Assembly: GCA_026400435.1 (NCBI GenBank)
Contig: JAPLOZ010000009.1
Location: 1 to 40,314 of the forward strand
Reading direction: 5' to 3'
DNA length: 40,314 bases
Source: Hyphomicrobiales bacterium
GTDB lineage: Bacteria > Pseudomonadota > Alphaproteobacteria > Rhizobiales > Rhizobiaceae
A program made the position numbers and the translations under genes. The notes under the pieces are model-generated. The model saw only the letters and a list, made by a program, of their open reading frames with translations. It ran no database searches and was not told where the DNA came from. Position 1 is the stretch's first letter. Every line of letters begins with the position of its first letter. Below, in pieces: positions 7,027-16,400 of this stretch.

Positions 7027-8279
7027 CACGCCGTCCCCTTGGACTTGCCGGGCTTCTTGGCCGTCGCCGTCTTGACCTGAGTTTCCGCCGCATCCGCGAC
7101 CATGCTGGAGGCAGGGATGGCCGCCGGCTCGACGTGCGGTTCCAGTGCCTTGACGAAGGTGGGGTGCACCACCTTGCCGCCGTCGGTCAGCATCGTCGCC
7201 TTCACGAGTTCATCGTCGCGGTTGACGGCCAGCGACTTGGAGGCCTTGTCCACCATAGTCTCGACGAATGCATAGAGGTTCTTGGCGTAGAGCAGCGAAG
7301 CCGATGCCGCCACCCTGCCGGGAACGTTGAGATGGCCGACGATCTTCACGCCGTTTGCCGTCGTGACGACCTTGCCGGCTTCGGCGCCCTCGACATTGCC
7401 GCCGCGCTCCACCGCCAGGTCGACGATCACCGAGCCCGGCTTCATCGACGCAACCATCGCCGCCAACACCAGCTTGGGCGCCGGTCGGCCGGGAATCAGC
7501 GCCGTTGTGATGACGATGTCCTGCTTGGCGATGTGTTCGGCCGTCAGCGCCGCCTGCTTGGCTTGATATTCTTTCGACATCTCCTTGGCGTAGCCGCCAG
7601 CCGTCTCGGCCGCCTTGAACTCGTCGTCCTCGACGGCGAGGAACTTTGCGCCGAGCGAAGCGACCTGCTCCTTTGCCGCCGGACGCACGTCGGTAGCCGT
7701 CACCACCGCGCCCATTCGGCGTGCCGTGGCGATCGCCTGAAGACCCGCGACGCCGACGCCCATGATGAAAACTTTTGCCGCCGGAACCGTACCGGCCGCG
7801 GTCATCATCATGGGAAGCGCGCGATCATACTCGGCGGCGGCATCGACCACCGCCTGGTAGCCGGCGAGGTTTGCCTGCGAGGACAGCACGTCCATGACCT
7901 GCGCGCGCGAGATACGCGGCATGAACTCCATCGCAAAGGCCGTCACCCCGGCCTTCGCCATCGTCGCGACAGCAGCGCCGTTGCCATAGGGGTCCATGAT
8001 GGCGATCACGGCCGCACCCGCTTTGTAACGCTTCAGCTCGGCATCGGTCGGCCTGCGGACCTTGAGCACGAGGTCCGCGCGGCCAGCGTCGGTCGCTTTC
8101 CCGACCGTCGCACCGGCCTTGACGAACTCCTCGTCCGTGATGCGCGATGCAAGCCCGGCGCCTGCCTCGACGACAACGTCGAAACCAAGCGCCACAAGCC
8201 GCTTCGCCGTATCCGGCGACGCAGCGACCCGGGGCTCCCCGCCGTCAATCTCACGCGGAATGAATATGATCTGTCCCAC
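7026..8279 (-). CDS. pntA1: NAD(P) transhydrogenase subunit alpha 1 (NAD-binding)
   Basis: A 417-residue soluble domain I protein. Seen motifs: PREIDGGEPRVAASPDTAKR at the N-terminus, MEFMPRISRAQVMDVLSSQANLAGY, the NAD-binding VFIMGVGVAGLQAIATARRMGA, TDVRPAAKEQVASLGAKF, and PGSVIVDLAVERGGNVEG. It binds NAD(H) on the cytoplasmic face of the transhydrogenase. The C-terminus extends past the domain as a linker rich in Ala, Thr and Lys (ending KKPGKSKGTA), which may tether it to the membrane subunits. The GTG start at 8279 has AAAGGA 7 nt upstream. First gene of the pntA1-pntA2-pntB operon; the promoter should lie in 8280-8364. Confidence 0.95.
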   Translation of the reverse strand: MGQIIFIPREIDGGEPRVAASPDTAKRLVALGFDVVVEAGAGLASRITDEEFVKAGATVGKATDAGRADLVLKVRRPTDAELKRYKAGAAVIAIMDPYGNGAAVATMAKAGVTAFAMEFMPRISRAQVMDVLSSQANLAGYQAVVDAAAEYDRALPMMMTAAGTVPAAKVFIMGVGVAGLQAIATARRMGAVVTATDVRPAAKEQVASLGAKFLAVEDDEFKAAETAGGYAKEMSKEYQAKQAALTAEHIAKQDIVITTALIPGRPAPKLVLAAMVASMKPGSVIVDLAVERGGNVEGAEAGKVVTTANGVKIVGHLNVPGRVAASASLLYAKNLYAFVETMVDKASKSLAVNRDDELVKATMLTDGGKVVHPTFVKALEPHVEPAAIPASSMVADAAETQVKTATAKKPGKSKGTA

Positions 8280-8364
8280 CGTCAGTCCTTTCGGCCGGAA
8301 CCTTACTCAAGGTGATACTCCACCCGCGTTTGCGGGCGCGCGTCAATCGGGTCGTTCCGGCAAT

Positions 8365-8604
8365 CTATCGCAGCAGAAAAGCGCCGACTGCTATGACAAG
8401 CAGCATGAGGATAACGCTGGAAATGAAATTGACGACGCCGCCCGCGGTGGCAAAAAAGAAGAAGGCCATGGCGATGAGAAGCGCCGCGCAGAACAGCGCC
8501 CCGTACTTTGCCAGCGCGAGGAAGCCCGCATAGGTCCTCTCGTGCTCGGGATAGTCCATCAGCGCGCCCGTTTCGACGGGTCCGGTCGGCGAGTGGTCGG
8601 CCAT
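8365..8604 (-). CDS. aa3-type cytochrome c oxidase subunit IV
   Basis: A 79-residue protein: a polar N-terminal 25 residues with MDYPEHERTYAGFLALAKYG, followed by two hydrophobic segments (ALFCAALLIAMAFFFFA and FISSVILMLLVIAVGAFLL). The MDYxEHExTY motif marks the small bacterial aa3 oxidase subunit IV family, a structural helix subunit of the terminal oxidase in the inner membrane. The ATG at 8604 has GGAGGGATC just upstream; a longer frame to 8634 is not supported. It lies 85 nt upstream of pntA1 on the same strand and may share its transcript, linking respiration and transhydrogenation. The core oxidase genes are not in the window. Confidence 0.85.
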   Translation of the reverse strand: MADHSPTGPVETGALMDYPEHERTYAGFLALAKYGALFCAALLIAMAFFFFATAGGVVNFISSVILMLLVIAVGAFLLR

Positions 8605-8694
8605 GTGATCCCTCCGGATGGTTCTCATGCGCACATAACGAAAAGCCGGGCCAAGGGCAATGGCGGTATTGCCGAGATTCCTGCGACAAGAACG

Positions 8695-10005
8695 TCAATT
8701 GCAACCATAGTTCATCGTCCAGGGAGAATGCGCCGCGGCAAAATTGTCCGCCTCGGTCATCACAAGCGACATCACCGCGGCACGATCGGCCTTCAGCACG
8801 CCCGACACGGGAACGAACTGCTGGCCATCCCATTCGAGCATCCATGCGCCGCCGTGGCCCGAATGGTCCGCGCAGGAGGTTTCGAACGGTGCGATCATCC
8901 CGGTCATGCCGATTCGGGCAAGCCGCTCTTCGTCGATCTGGAGGTTTTCGAAACCCCAGCGCAACTGGCCCGCGTCGATAAGCCTCGTGTCGAAATGCTC
9001 CTGCGCCGTCCTGATCGCCTCGACCGTGAACATCGAGATCAGGACGCCACGTTGATAGAAAACCCAGTCGAACTCGCCTTCGCCGATCTCGGTTTTCCGG
9101 GGATCTAGCACATACTTCCTGATGTCGAGCATCGCCGGCGCATCGGAGGCGGGCATGTTCCACGAGAGCACTCGGTAGCCCTTGGCGGCCTCGCCGACGC
9201 TTTTCATGTCGCCGTCGTTGCCGGACCACCAGATGCCGAGGAACTTCTGCATCGGAAAGCCGATCTTCACCGCCTCGGCCAGCGCACCGGCGTTCATCGT
9301 GCCCCAGCCCCACAGCAGCACGTAGTCGGGGTTCTGCGCCTGGATCTGCTGCCACTGGGCCGACTGGTTCTGCATCTCCTTGATTCCCACCGGCACGGGC
9401 AGCAAGGTGAAGCCGTGTCGGTCGGCGAGGGATTGAAGGAAGGGGATCGGCTCCTTGCCATAGGGCGAGTCGAGATACAGAAGCACAATTTTCCTGCCTC
9501 TGAGCCCCTCGATGTCGCCGCCCGAAAGGTAGCCAAGCATGATCGACGCGCCATCCCAATAGGACAGCGGCGGGTTGAACGCCCATTTGAACACCTTTCC
9601 GTCGGCCATCGGCGAGAAGCCGTAGCCCGGAGCAAGGATCGGGATCTTGTCGGTGTTCGTGCGGGGCAGCAGTTCCAGCGTCAGGGGTGTCGACCAGGGC
9701 TGCGCCAGCAGCGCCGTCGCCTTGGCGCGTTCGTAGCACTCGAGGCCCTTCTCGGTCGAATAGCCCGTCTCGCATTCCTCATAACCGAGGCGCACGCCAT
9801 TGATGCCGCCGTCGCGCTCGTTGATCATCATCATGTAGTCGCGCTGCCCGTTCATCAGCGGAACGCCGGTTGAGGCGAACGGGCCGGTTCGATAGGCCAG
9901 GTTGGGCAGGCTTACGATGTCCTCGGCCCGCGCGGAAGCCATGCCAAGGGTGGACATGAGCAGTAGCGCGGCCACCGCGCACGGGCGCGTCCACAAGGTC
10001 CTCAT
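8695..10005 (-). CDS. ABC transporter substrate-binding protein, branched-chain amino acid type (orphan)
   Basis: A 436-residue periplasmic protein with a signal peptide cut near ASARA-ED (residue 27). The mature protein has the type I periplasmic-binding fold: LPNLAYRTGPFASTGVPLMNG near the start, YMMMINERDGGINGVRLGYE, then LRGRKIVLLYLDSPYGKE and an inter-lobe segment PDYVLLWGWGTMNAGALAEA. This is the LivK-like group (Peripla_BP_6), which delivers amino acids, amides or aromatic acids to an ABC permease; the ligand is not readable. The ATG at 10005 follows GGAGGAGGGCC. No permease or ATPase gene is adjacent. The only LivH-like permease in the window is 8 kb away on the other strand. Confidence 0.85.
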   Translation of the reverse strand: MRTLWTRPCAVAALLLMSTLGMASARAEDIVSLPNLAYRTGPFASTGVPLMNGQRDYMMMINERDGGINGVRLGYEECETGYSTEKGLECYERAKATALLAQPWSTPLTLELLPRTNTDKIPILAPGYGFSPMADGKVFKWAFNPPLSYWDGASIMLGYLSGGDIEGLRGRKIVLLYLDSPYGKEPIPFLQSLADRHGFTLLPVPVGIKEMQNQSAQWQQIQAQNPDYVLLWGWGTMNAGALAEAVKIGFPMQKFLGIWWSGNDGDMKSVGEAAKGYRVLSWNMPASDAPAMLDIRKYVLDPRKTEIGEGEFDWVFYQRGVLISMFTVEAIRTAQEHFDTRLIDAGQLRWGFENLQIDEERLARIGMTGMIAPFETSCADHSGHGGAWMLEWDGQQFVPVSGVLKADRAAVMSLVMTEADNFAAAHSPWTMNYGCN

Positions 10006-10131
10006 CGTTGCGGCCCTCCTCCAGTCAGGTTCGACCCGTCCTTACAGGATGACGTTCCCCAAGAGAATGACCCCAGCACGGCGCACCGGACGACCGCTCC
10101 GCCATCGATGTGCTTCAGCGGGTCGGGCGGG

Positions 10132-10281
10132 TCAGTTCGCGAGCTGCGGAAAGAGCCCGAGCAGTCCGATGACGATCAGGTAGAGGGCCACGATGTAGTT
10201 GAGCAGTCGCGGCATTATCAGAATGACAATTCCGGCGATCAGCGAGATCAGGGGCGTGAGCGGCAGGTTTGCAATGTCCAT
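10132..10281 (-). CDS. DUF3096 miniprotein
   Basis: A 49-residue, very hydrophobic protein: MDIANLPLTPLISLIAGIVI, then LIMPRLLNYIVALYLIVIG and ending FPQLAN. Two short membrane helices separated by PRLLNY fit the DUF3096 family of small inner-membrane proteins, whose function is unknown. AAGGATAG lies 8-14 nt before the ATG at 10281. It sits between the substrate-binding protein and the N-acyl transferase gene, all on the minus strand, with about 110-130 nt gaps on each side, so an independent transcript is likely. Confidence 0.8.
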   Translation of the reverse strand: MDIANLPLTPLISLIAGIVILIMPRLLNYIVALYLIVIGLLGLFPQLAN

Positions 10282-10390
10282 GGGGCACTATCCTTGCGTT
10301 CGACGCGACCGACGCGCATCCGTGGCGTGATCGCTCGACCGCAGATAACGACGAATTGGCGGTAAAGTTCAATGCGGCCGGCTGCGCCGG

Positions 10391-11164
10391 CTACGCAGCG
10401 TCGCGGAAATATTTCGCGGTCGGCAGTATCGTCAGCGGCGCAAGTTCACCCATTGCGGGCTTTGCAAACAGCATGCGCTGTTCGACGGCGGTCGACTTGA
10501 AGAAGGGGAAGCGCTTGAGGATGGGTTCACGGTTGATCGCGCAATTGGCGTCGTAGAACATCACCGGGACATTGAATGGCGGATATGCTCTTGGCTCGCC
10601 AACCTGCGTGGCGCCGAACACGCGCCGGTAGAACGCGGTATGCTCTTCCCGGACGACGCCGACGCAGGCGGTGGCGTCGAAATAGACGCTCGCTACCAGT
10701 CCGAGGCGCAACGTCAGGTAAGGCAAGGCTCGCAGCGCCGACTTGTAGTGCGGTTCCCCCGCAAACAGGGTCGGATTGATGAAGCTTTCGCCGCGCTGCA
10801 GCCGCGGCAGCAGGGCGTCGCCAAAGGTCTTCATGGCTGGGCCGTATGGTTCGGCCTGGCAAATGTGATGGATGCGCACGGTGCTGGCGAGTTCGCCATC
10901 GATGAAGACGCCGAACCGGTAGCAGTTGGACGCTTCGTCCAGATCGTCCGTTACCGTCTGGTCTCCCGACTCGTCGATGAACCCATGCAGCCGGTAGGCC
11001 TTGTAGCGCAGGCGTTGAATGGCCTCGATGTCCTCGCCGCTCTCGCACCGCCTGTACTCGGTGCGCTCGAGCAGCTCCGCAATCTTGCCGGCGAACGACA
11101 ACGCGTGCGTAGACTCATCCTGCGCTCCCGCCACCTCGCGAAGCGCCGTCGACTGCGTGCTCAT
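10391..11164 (-). CDS. FeeM/LuxI-like N-acyl transferase (putative N-acyl amino acid synthase)
   Basis: A 257-residue protein with a GNAT-like fold of the autoinducer-synthase type. Seen: AIQRLRYKAYRLHGFID (about 48-64), DDLDEASNCYRFGVFIDGEL followed by ASTVRIHHI (about 73-101), GESFINPTLFAG (about 124-135), and PYLTLRLGLVASVYFDA with VGVVREEHTAFYRRVFGA (about 147-184). This layout matches the FeeM catalytic domain, which joins an acyl chain from acyl-ACP to an amino acid, and is distantly like LuxI. The product here is unknown. AAGGGG lies 7 nt before the ATG. Its promoter should be in the AT-rich 11165-11341, and a c-di-GMP phosphodiesterase gene is immediately upstream on the same strand. 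No luxR is adjacent. Confidence 0.7.
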   Translation of the reverse strand: MSTQSTALREVAGAQDESTHALSFAGKIAELLERTEYRRCESGEDIEAIQRLRYKAYRLHGFIDESGDQTVTDDLDEASNCYRFGVFIDGELASTVRIHHICQAEPYGPAMKTFGDALLPRLQRGESFINPTLFAGEPHYKSALRALPYLTLRLGLVASVYFDATACVGVVREEHTAFYRRVFGATQVGEPRAYPPFNVPVMFYDANCAINREPILKRFPFFKSTAVEQRMLFAKPAMGELAPLTILPTAKYFRDAA

Positions 11165-11209
11165 ACTCGAACCCCTTGGGTCGCCGCTTGGGAACGGACG
11201 ACAAGCTCG

Positions 11210-11300
11210 AATTATGTAGACTTTTAAATTAGTTGCAAGTCATTTACCTTTGGTTAACCTTAACAAATCGTAAATTTAGTCAAATACCGATCGAATATCC
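11210..11300. promoter_or_regulatory. AT-rich promoter region upstream of the N-acyl transferase, with a CtrA-like site
   Basis: This stretch is much more AT-rich than the rest of the window. It holds GGTTAACC (11252-11259), and TTAA (11260-11263), 7 bases, then TAAA (11271-11274), one base short of the CtrA half-site pattern TTAA-N7-TTAA. It lies 96 nt or more before the ATG of the N-acyl transferase gene, on the upstream side. A promoter is likely here; CtrA binding is a weak inference from one imperfect site. Confidence 0.35.
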
Positions 11301-11341
11301 TTGATCATTCAAGCTTGGTGGAGGGCGGCGGGGACGCCGTG

Positions 11342-13327
11342 TCAGCGCGCTGTGGCGCGCTTCGAATCGCCAAGGTGTTTGGCGAACGGCCAGATGGTGT
11401 TTGCCATGGTCTCGATGCCGGAGGCGGTCAACGCCGAGCCGAACAGGAAACCCTGCACGAGGTCCGGCTTGATCTCGAGCGAGATGACCTTCAGCTGTTC
11501 GAAGGTTTCCACTCCTTCGATGGTGACCATCAGGCCGAGCGACCGCGACAGGCTGACAATGCCCTTGAGCAATTCAAGCGAGCGGCTGTTCTGGCCGACG
11601 TCCACGAGGAAGCTGCGGTCGATCTTGACCTTGTCCAGCGGCAGCTTGTGCAGGTAGCTGAGGCTTGAATAGCCGGTGCCGAAGTCGTCAAGCGCTATGC
11701 GGACGCCGAGCGTCTTGAGTTCCTCGACATATTGACGCGTCAGCGACTTGTCATCGAGCAGCGCGGTTTCGGTAACTTCCACCTCGAGCCGATGCGGCGC
11801 AAGCCCCGAGGCCGTCAGCGCACGGTGCACCTTGTCGATGACGTCGCGGTTGCGGAAATCCTTGGCGGAGAGATTGACCGACACGCTGATCTGCTCAGGC
11901 CAGCGGACACATTCGGAACAGGCCGCCTGGAGGACGAACAGGCTGATCTCGGAAATCATGCCCATCTCCTCCGCGAGCGGGATGAAGACGGCGGGCGAAA
12001 TCGGGCCGAGGTCGCGGTGTTCCCACCGGCAAAGCGCCTCGCAGCTCGCGATGCGCATCGTGTCCATCGCCACGATCGGCTGATAGACGACGCGCAGGGC
12101 ATTGCTTTCGATCGCCGCGCGCAGGTCGGCCTTCATCAGCTGCCTGCTGCGGAACGCCGCGTCCATCGAAGCCTCGAACAGCCGCCAGTCGTTCTTGCCG
12201 AGCTCCTTGGCCTTGTAGAGCGCGAGGTCGGCCTTGACGATCATCGCGTCGACGTCGGTATCCCGCACCCGCGACAGGACGGCGCCGCCGCTCGCCTGGA
12301 TGCGCAAGGCATGGCCGGCAACGTCGATCTCGCCCTGCAGTCCGGCAAAAATCCTGTCGATGATCCCGGTAAGCTGGCTCTCGTCCTCGACATGGTCGAC
12401 GAACATCATAAACTCGTCGCCACCAAAGCGGCTGACCTTGACCGTGTCGCTCGCGACAAGGACCTTTCGGTCCCGGCCCTCGCGCAGCGCCCGCGTCAGT
12501 TGCCCCTCGATGAACTTGCAGTCTTTGGGGGCGAGCATCCCTCCCGCGACACCGCGCATCAGCATCGAATGGATGGACCGTCCGAGCAGCGAGTCTGGAG
12601 ACTTGAAGGACATCAGATGTGCCGCTTCGGCATTTGCCACGACAACGCGCCCATTCGGGCCGAGCATCACGAGACCATGCGACATCGTGTTGAGCGCGCG
12701 GTTGAAGCGCTCGGCGATGCGGTTGGCCTTCTTTTCCTCGCTGATCGCGGTGAACAGGACGGTGCGCACGAGATGCGCCATCTTGTTGATCGTGAACATC
12801 ACCGGGATGATGAACATGCCCAGAACGAAGTGATAGACATCGCCTTTCAGCATCAGGCCGAGAGCGATCGGACCCAACACGGAAAACGACAGGATGGCGA
12901 CCATCTTGCGGGAGCCGAAATTGCGGCCAGCGATGGTGATCGTGCTGGCGAGCAGTGCCGAGACCGCCGCCACTTCGCCGAACACATCGGGTACCCAGTA
13001 GAGCGCAACGAAGGCGAACAGGCCGGCGCACAATCCCTGGATCGTACCCGCCACGATGTAGTAGCGCTCGCGGCGTTGTGCCTCCTCGTAGCTGGCGATG
13101 CTGGACGGGTCGACCTTGCGCATCGCATAGTAGCGCCAAAGGCTCGCGGCGATCATCAGCAGCGACAGGATCAGATAGATCGGTTGCTGGGTTTTCCAAT
13201 AGACGAGCAGGCCCACGATGCCGTGGCTGAAGGCGCCGACAAGCAGAATCCCTGCTCCGTCGTACAGCGACCGCACGAAGCCGACATAGATGTCTTCAGG
13301 TATGTCGTCGGGTCTTGTTGTTTTCAT
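11342..13327 (-). CDS. Membrane PAS-GGDEF(truncated)-EAL protein, probable c-di-GMP phosphodiesterase
   Basis: A 661-residue protein: about six membrane helices (residues 25-190), a PAS-like segment (about 205-290), the second half of a GGDEF domain (about 294-385), and a complete EAL domain (about 400-645). The GGDEF signature is at 302-306, but the preceding half (the DxLTxLPNR helix, the metal-binding Asp and the NDxxGH region) is missing: the PAS helix runs straight into SDTVKVSRFGGDEF. No RxxD I-site is present. The EAL active site is complete: E430, N485, E520, D547-D548, K568, E604 and Q625. It should hydrolyse c-di-GMP to pGpG at the inner membrane and be inactive as a cyclase. Full-length relatives are about 90-100 residues longer. 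Confidence 0.88.
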   Translation of the reverse strand: MKTTRPDDIPEDIYVGFVRSLYDGAGILLVGAFSHGIVGLLVYWKTQQPIYLILSLLMIAASLWRYYAMRKVDPSSIASYEEAQRRERYYIVAGTIQGLCAGLFAFVALYWVPDVFGEVAAVSALLASTITIAGRNFGSRKMVAILSFSVLGPIALGLMLKGDVYHFVLGMFIIPVMFTINKMAHLVRTVLFTAISEEKKANRIAERFNRALNTMSHGLVMLGPNGRVVVANAEAAHLMSFKSPDSLLGRSIHSMLMRGVAGGMLAPKDCKFIEGQLTRALREGRDRKVLVASDTVKVSRFGGDEFMMFVDHVEDESQLTGIIDRIFAGLQGEIDVAGHALRIQASGGAVLSRVRDTDVDAMIVKADLALYKAKELGKNDWRLFEASMDAAFRSRQLMKADLRAAIESNALRVVYQPIVAMDTMRIASCEALCRWEHRDLGPISPAVFIPLAEEMGMISEISLFVLQAACSECVRWPEQISVSVNLSAKDFRNRDVIDKVHRALTASGLAPHRLEVEVTETALLDDKSLTRQYVEELKTLGVRIALDDFGTGYSSLSYLHKLPLDKVKIDRSFLVDVGQNSRSLELLKGIVSLSRSLGLMVTIEGVETFEQLKVISLEIKPDLVQGFLFGSALTASGIETMANTIWPFAKHLGDSKRATAR

Positions 13328-13468
13328 TACCTGCGGGCCACGCGAACCGCAGACATCCCATATCCGCCTTAAGAAAGACTTAGAAGAAGGCCTTTCTTGC
13401 CCGTTCGGGAAACGCTCAATGCCTTGAAAAACAAGGAATCTAACGTTCCGGTAAACAAGCGGTATCTG

Positions 13469-16400
13469 TTATTCGGCCGCCTGCAGTGACGCGGCGGCAG
13501 CGGGGTCGGCGAGACGCTTGAGAAGCCGCGCGCGCTCGCCCTCCGCACGATCCGCATTTGATCGCTTGACGTGTCCGTAGCCGCGGATCAGCAACGGAAC
13601 GGAGGCCAGCGCCGCCGCCGCCTCAAGATTTGCGGGAATAAGAAGATCGATAATGGAATCAATGTCTTGCTCGTATCGCACGAGCATTTCCCTTTCAAAT
13701 TGGCGCTCCTTCGCGTAGCCGAAGACATCGAACGCCGTGCCGCGCAGTCCCTTGAGTGCCGCAAGCGCCCGAAACGCTGTCATCATCCAGCGCCCGTAGT
13801 TCGATTTCCTTGGTTGGCCATCCGCGCCCGTGCGCCCGAGGATCGGTGGAGCAAGGTGAAACTCCAGCCGATCATAGGATTGAAATTCCTTGGCAAGCTG
13901 CCTCGCGAAGGACCCGTCGGTGTAGAGCCGCGCTACCTCGTATTCGTCCTTGATGGCCATCAGCTTGAACAAACTCCGCGCCGCCGCCTCGGTCACCGTC
14001 GTTGAACCGGGCGCGGCGCGCTGCTCGGCGGCGCGCAGCGCGCCAATACGTTCGCGATACCGGCGTGCATAGGCCGCATTCTGGTAGGCGGCCAGGAAAT
14101 CGGCTCGGCGCTCGACGATCTCCTCGACGCTCTCGGATAGCGATACGGCCGCCGACTCCGAACGCCCGACAAGGCCGCGCACGAATTCGGGCTCATGTGC
14201 AGCGCGCCGTCCCCAGCGGAACGCCGCGAGGTTCATCGCGATCGCCTCGCCGTTCAGTTCTATGGCCCTTTCGATTGCCTCGGACGACAGTGGCAACCCG
14301 CCGTGCTGATAGGCAAGGCCTAGCATGAACATGTTGGCGCCGAGCGAACTCCCAAACAACACGGACGCGGTGCGGGTGGCGTCGAAAAAGTGCGCCTTGC
14401 CTTCGCCCGCCGCTTCGCGGATTGCCTTCTTCAGCCGCTCGACAGGCAAAGAATAGTCGGCCGAACGGGCGAATTCGCCGGGCATTACCTCGGCGGTGTT
14501 GGCGACGAAGATCGTGTGGTTCTCGCGGACCGCGGCAAGCACCTTCCTGGCGCCGGAGACGACGAGGTCGCAGCCGAGGATCAGGTCGGCCTTGCCGGCC
14601 GAGACGCGAATCGCCTGGATGTCTTCGGGCCTTGCCGCGATACGCACATGGCTGAACACCGACCCGCCCTTCTGTGCGAGCCCCGCCATGTCGATCATCC
14701 CGCAGCCCTTGCCTTCGAGATGCGCCGCCATGCCGAGGACCGCCCCAACGGTCACCACGCCAGTGCCGCCGACGCCATCGACGATCGACGCCCAGCCGGA
14801 GCGACCGAGCGCGAATTGCTCGGGTTCCGGCACCCCATCGAGCGCCTCGACGTTCCCCGCCAAGCCTCCCGCCTTGCGCAGCTTCGCGCCATGCACCGTG
14901 ACGAAGGAAGGGCAGAAGCCGTTGAGGCAGGAGAAGTCCTTGTTGCAGCTCGACTGGTCGATCCGGCGCTTGCGGCCGAACTCCGTTTCGAGCGGCTGGA
15001 TGGAAACGCAGTTCGATTGGACGCCGCAATCACCGCAGCCTTCGCAGACGAGCTCGTTGATGATGACGCGCTTGTCGGGATCCGGATAGGAGCCGCGCTT
15101 GCGCCGGCGGCGTTTCTCCGCCGCGCAGGTCTGGTCGTAGAGCAGCACGGAGACGCCCTTTACCTCGCGCAATTCCCGCTGGATCTGGTCGAGGTCGTCG
15201 CGGTGCGAGAAGCTCGCGCCGACCGGGAATTTCTGACGATCGTATTTGCCTGGATCGTCGGACACGACTGCGATCCGCTCGACGCCCTCGGCGCGAACCT
15301 GGTTGGCGATCATCTCGACGGACAGGCCGCCCTCGTGCGGCTGGCCGCCGGTCATGGCGACCGCGTCGTTGTATAGGATCTTGTAGGTGATGTTGACGCC
15401 CGACGCGCGCGCGAACCGCAGCGCAAGGATACCGGAGTGGTTGTAGGTGCCGTCGCCGAGATTCTGAAATATGTGTTGTCGTTTCGAGAATGGCGCCTGC
15501 CCCACCCACTGGGCGCCCTCGCCGCCCATCTGCGTAAAGCCGACGGTCGAGCGATCCATCCACAGCGCCATGAAATGGCAGCCGATGCCGGCGCCCGCGA
15601 TCGATCCATCCGGGACCTTGGTGGACGAGTTGTGCGGACAGCCCGAACAGAAGAAAGGCGTGCGCGAGCCGATGTCCCTGGTGTCCGCCAGCATCGCCTG
15701 GTATTGCCTGAGACGAGCGACGCGAGCGGCGATTTCTTCGGACGGGCCGATGACCTTCAGCACCCGCTCGCCGAGCGAGATAGCGATTTCGTTGGGGTCC
15801 AGCGCGCCCTTGACCGGGAACAGCCAGTGACCGCGCTCGTCCTTCTTGCCGACGACGATCGGCTGCATGGCCGTGCCATAGAGATCTTCGCGGACCTGGA
15901 CCTCGATCAGCGAACGCTTTTCCTCCACGACGACGATCATCTCGAGGCCGCGCGCGAAATCCCTGATGTGCTCGATGTCGAGCGGCCACGGGCAGCCGAC
16001 CTTGAACAGGCGCACCCCGATCCGGTTTGCTTGCGCCTCGTCGATGCCGATGTCGTCGAGCGCCTGGCGGACATCAAGATAGCTTTTGCCGACCGTGATG
16101 ATGCCGATCTTGGGCCGGCTGCCGCCGGAATAGATCGTCCGGTTGATGCCGTTGGCGCGCACGAAGGCCGCCGCCGCCGCCCGCTTGAATTCGTGAAGCC
16201 GGGCCTCCTGGCCCAAAAAGTCGATCTCGTGGCGGATGTTGAGCCCGCCGGGAGGCATGTCGAACTCAGGCAGCGTGACGCTGAAACGCCCCAGCGAGGC
16301 ATCCACCGAGGCGGTCGATTCGACATTGTCCTTCACGCATTTGATGGCCGCCCATGTGCCCGCGAAGCGCGACAGCGCGAAGCCGTAGAGCCCGTAGTCG

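Noticed and set aside
6596..7093. Upstream extension of the pntB frame
   Set aside because: It overlaps pntA2 in another frame and is Arg/Ser-rich; the GTG at 6595 with AAGGA two bases after pntA2 is the natural start.
13380..13460. Short stems (CCCG-TT-CGGG and CCTTG/CAAGG) after the oxidoreductase stop
   Set aside because: Stems of 4-5 bp without a U tract in the right place; not enough for a terminator call.
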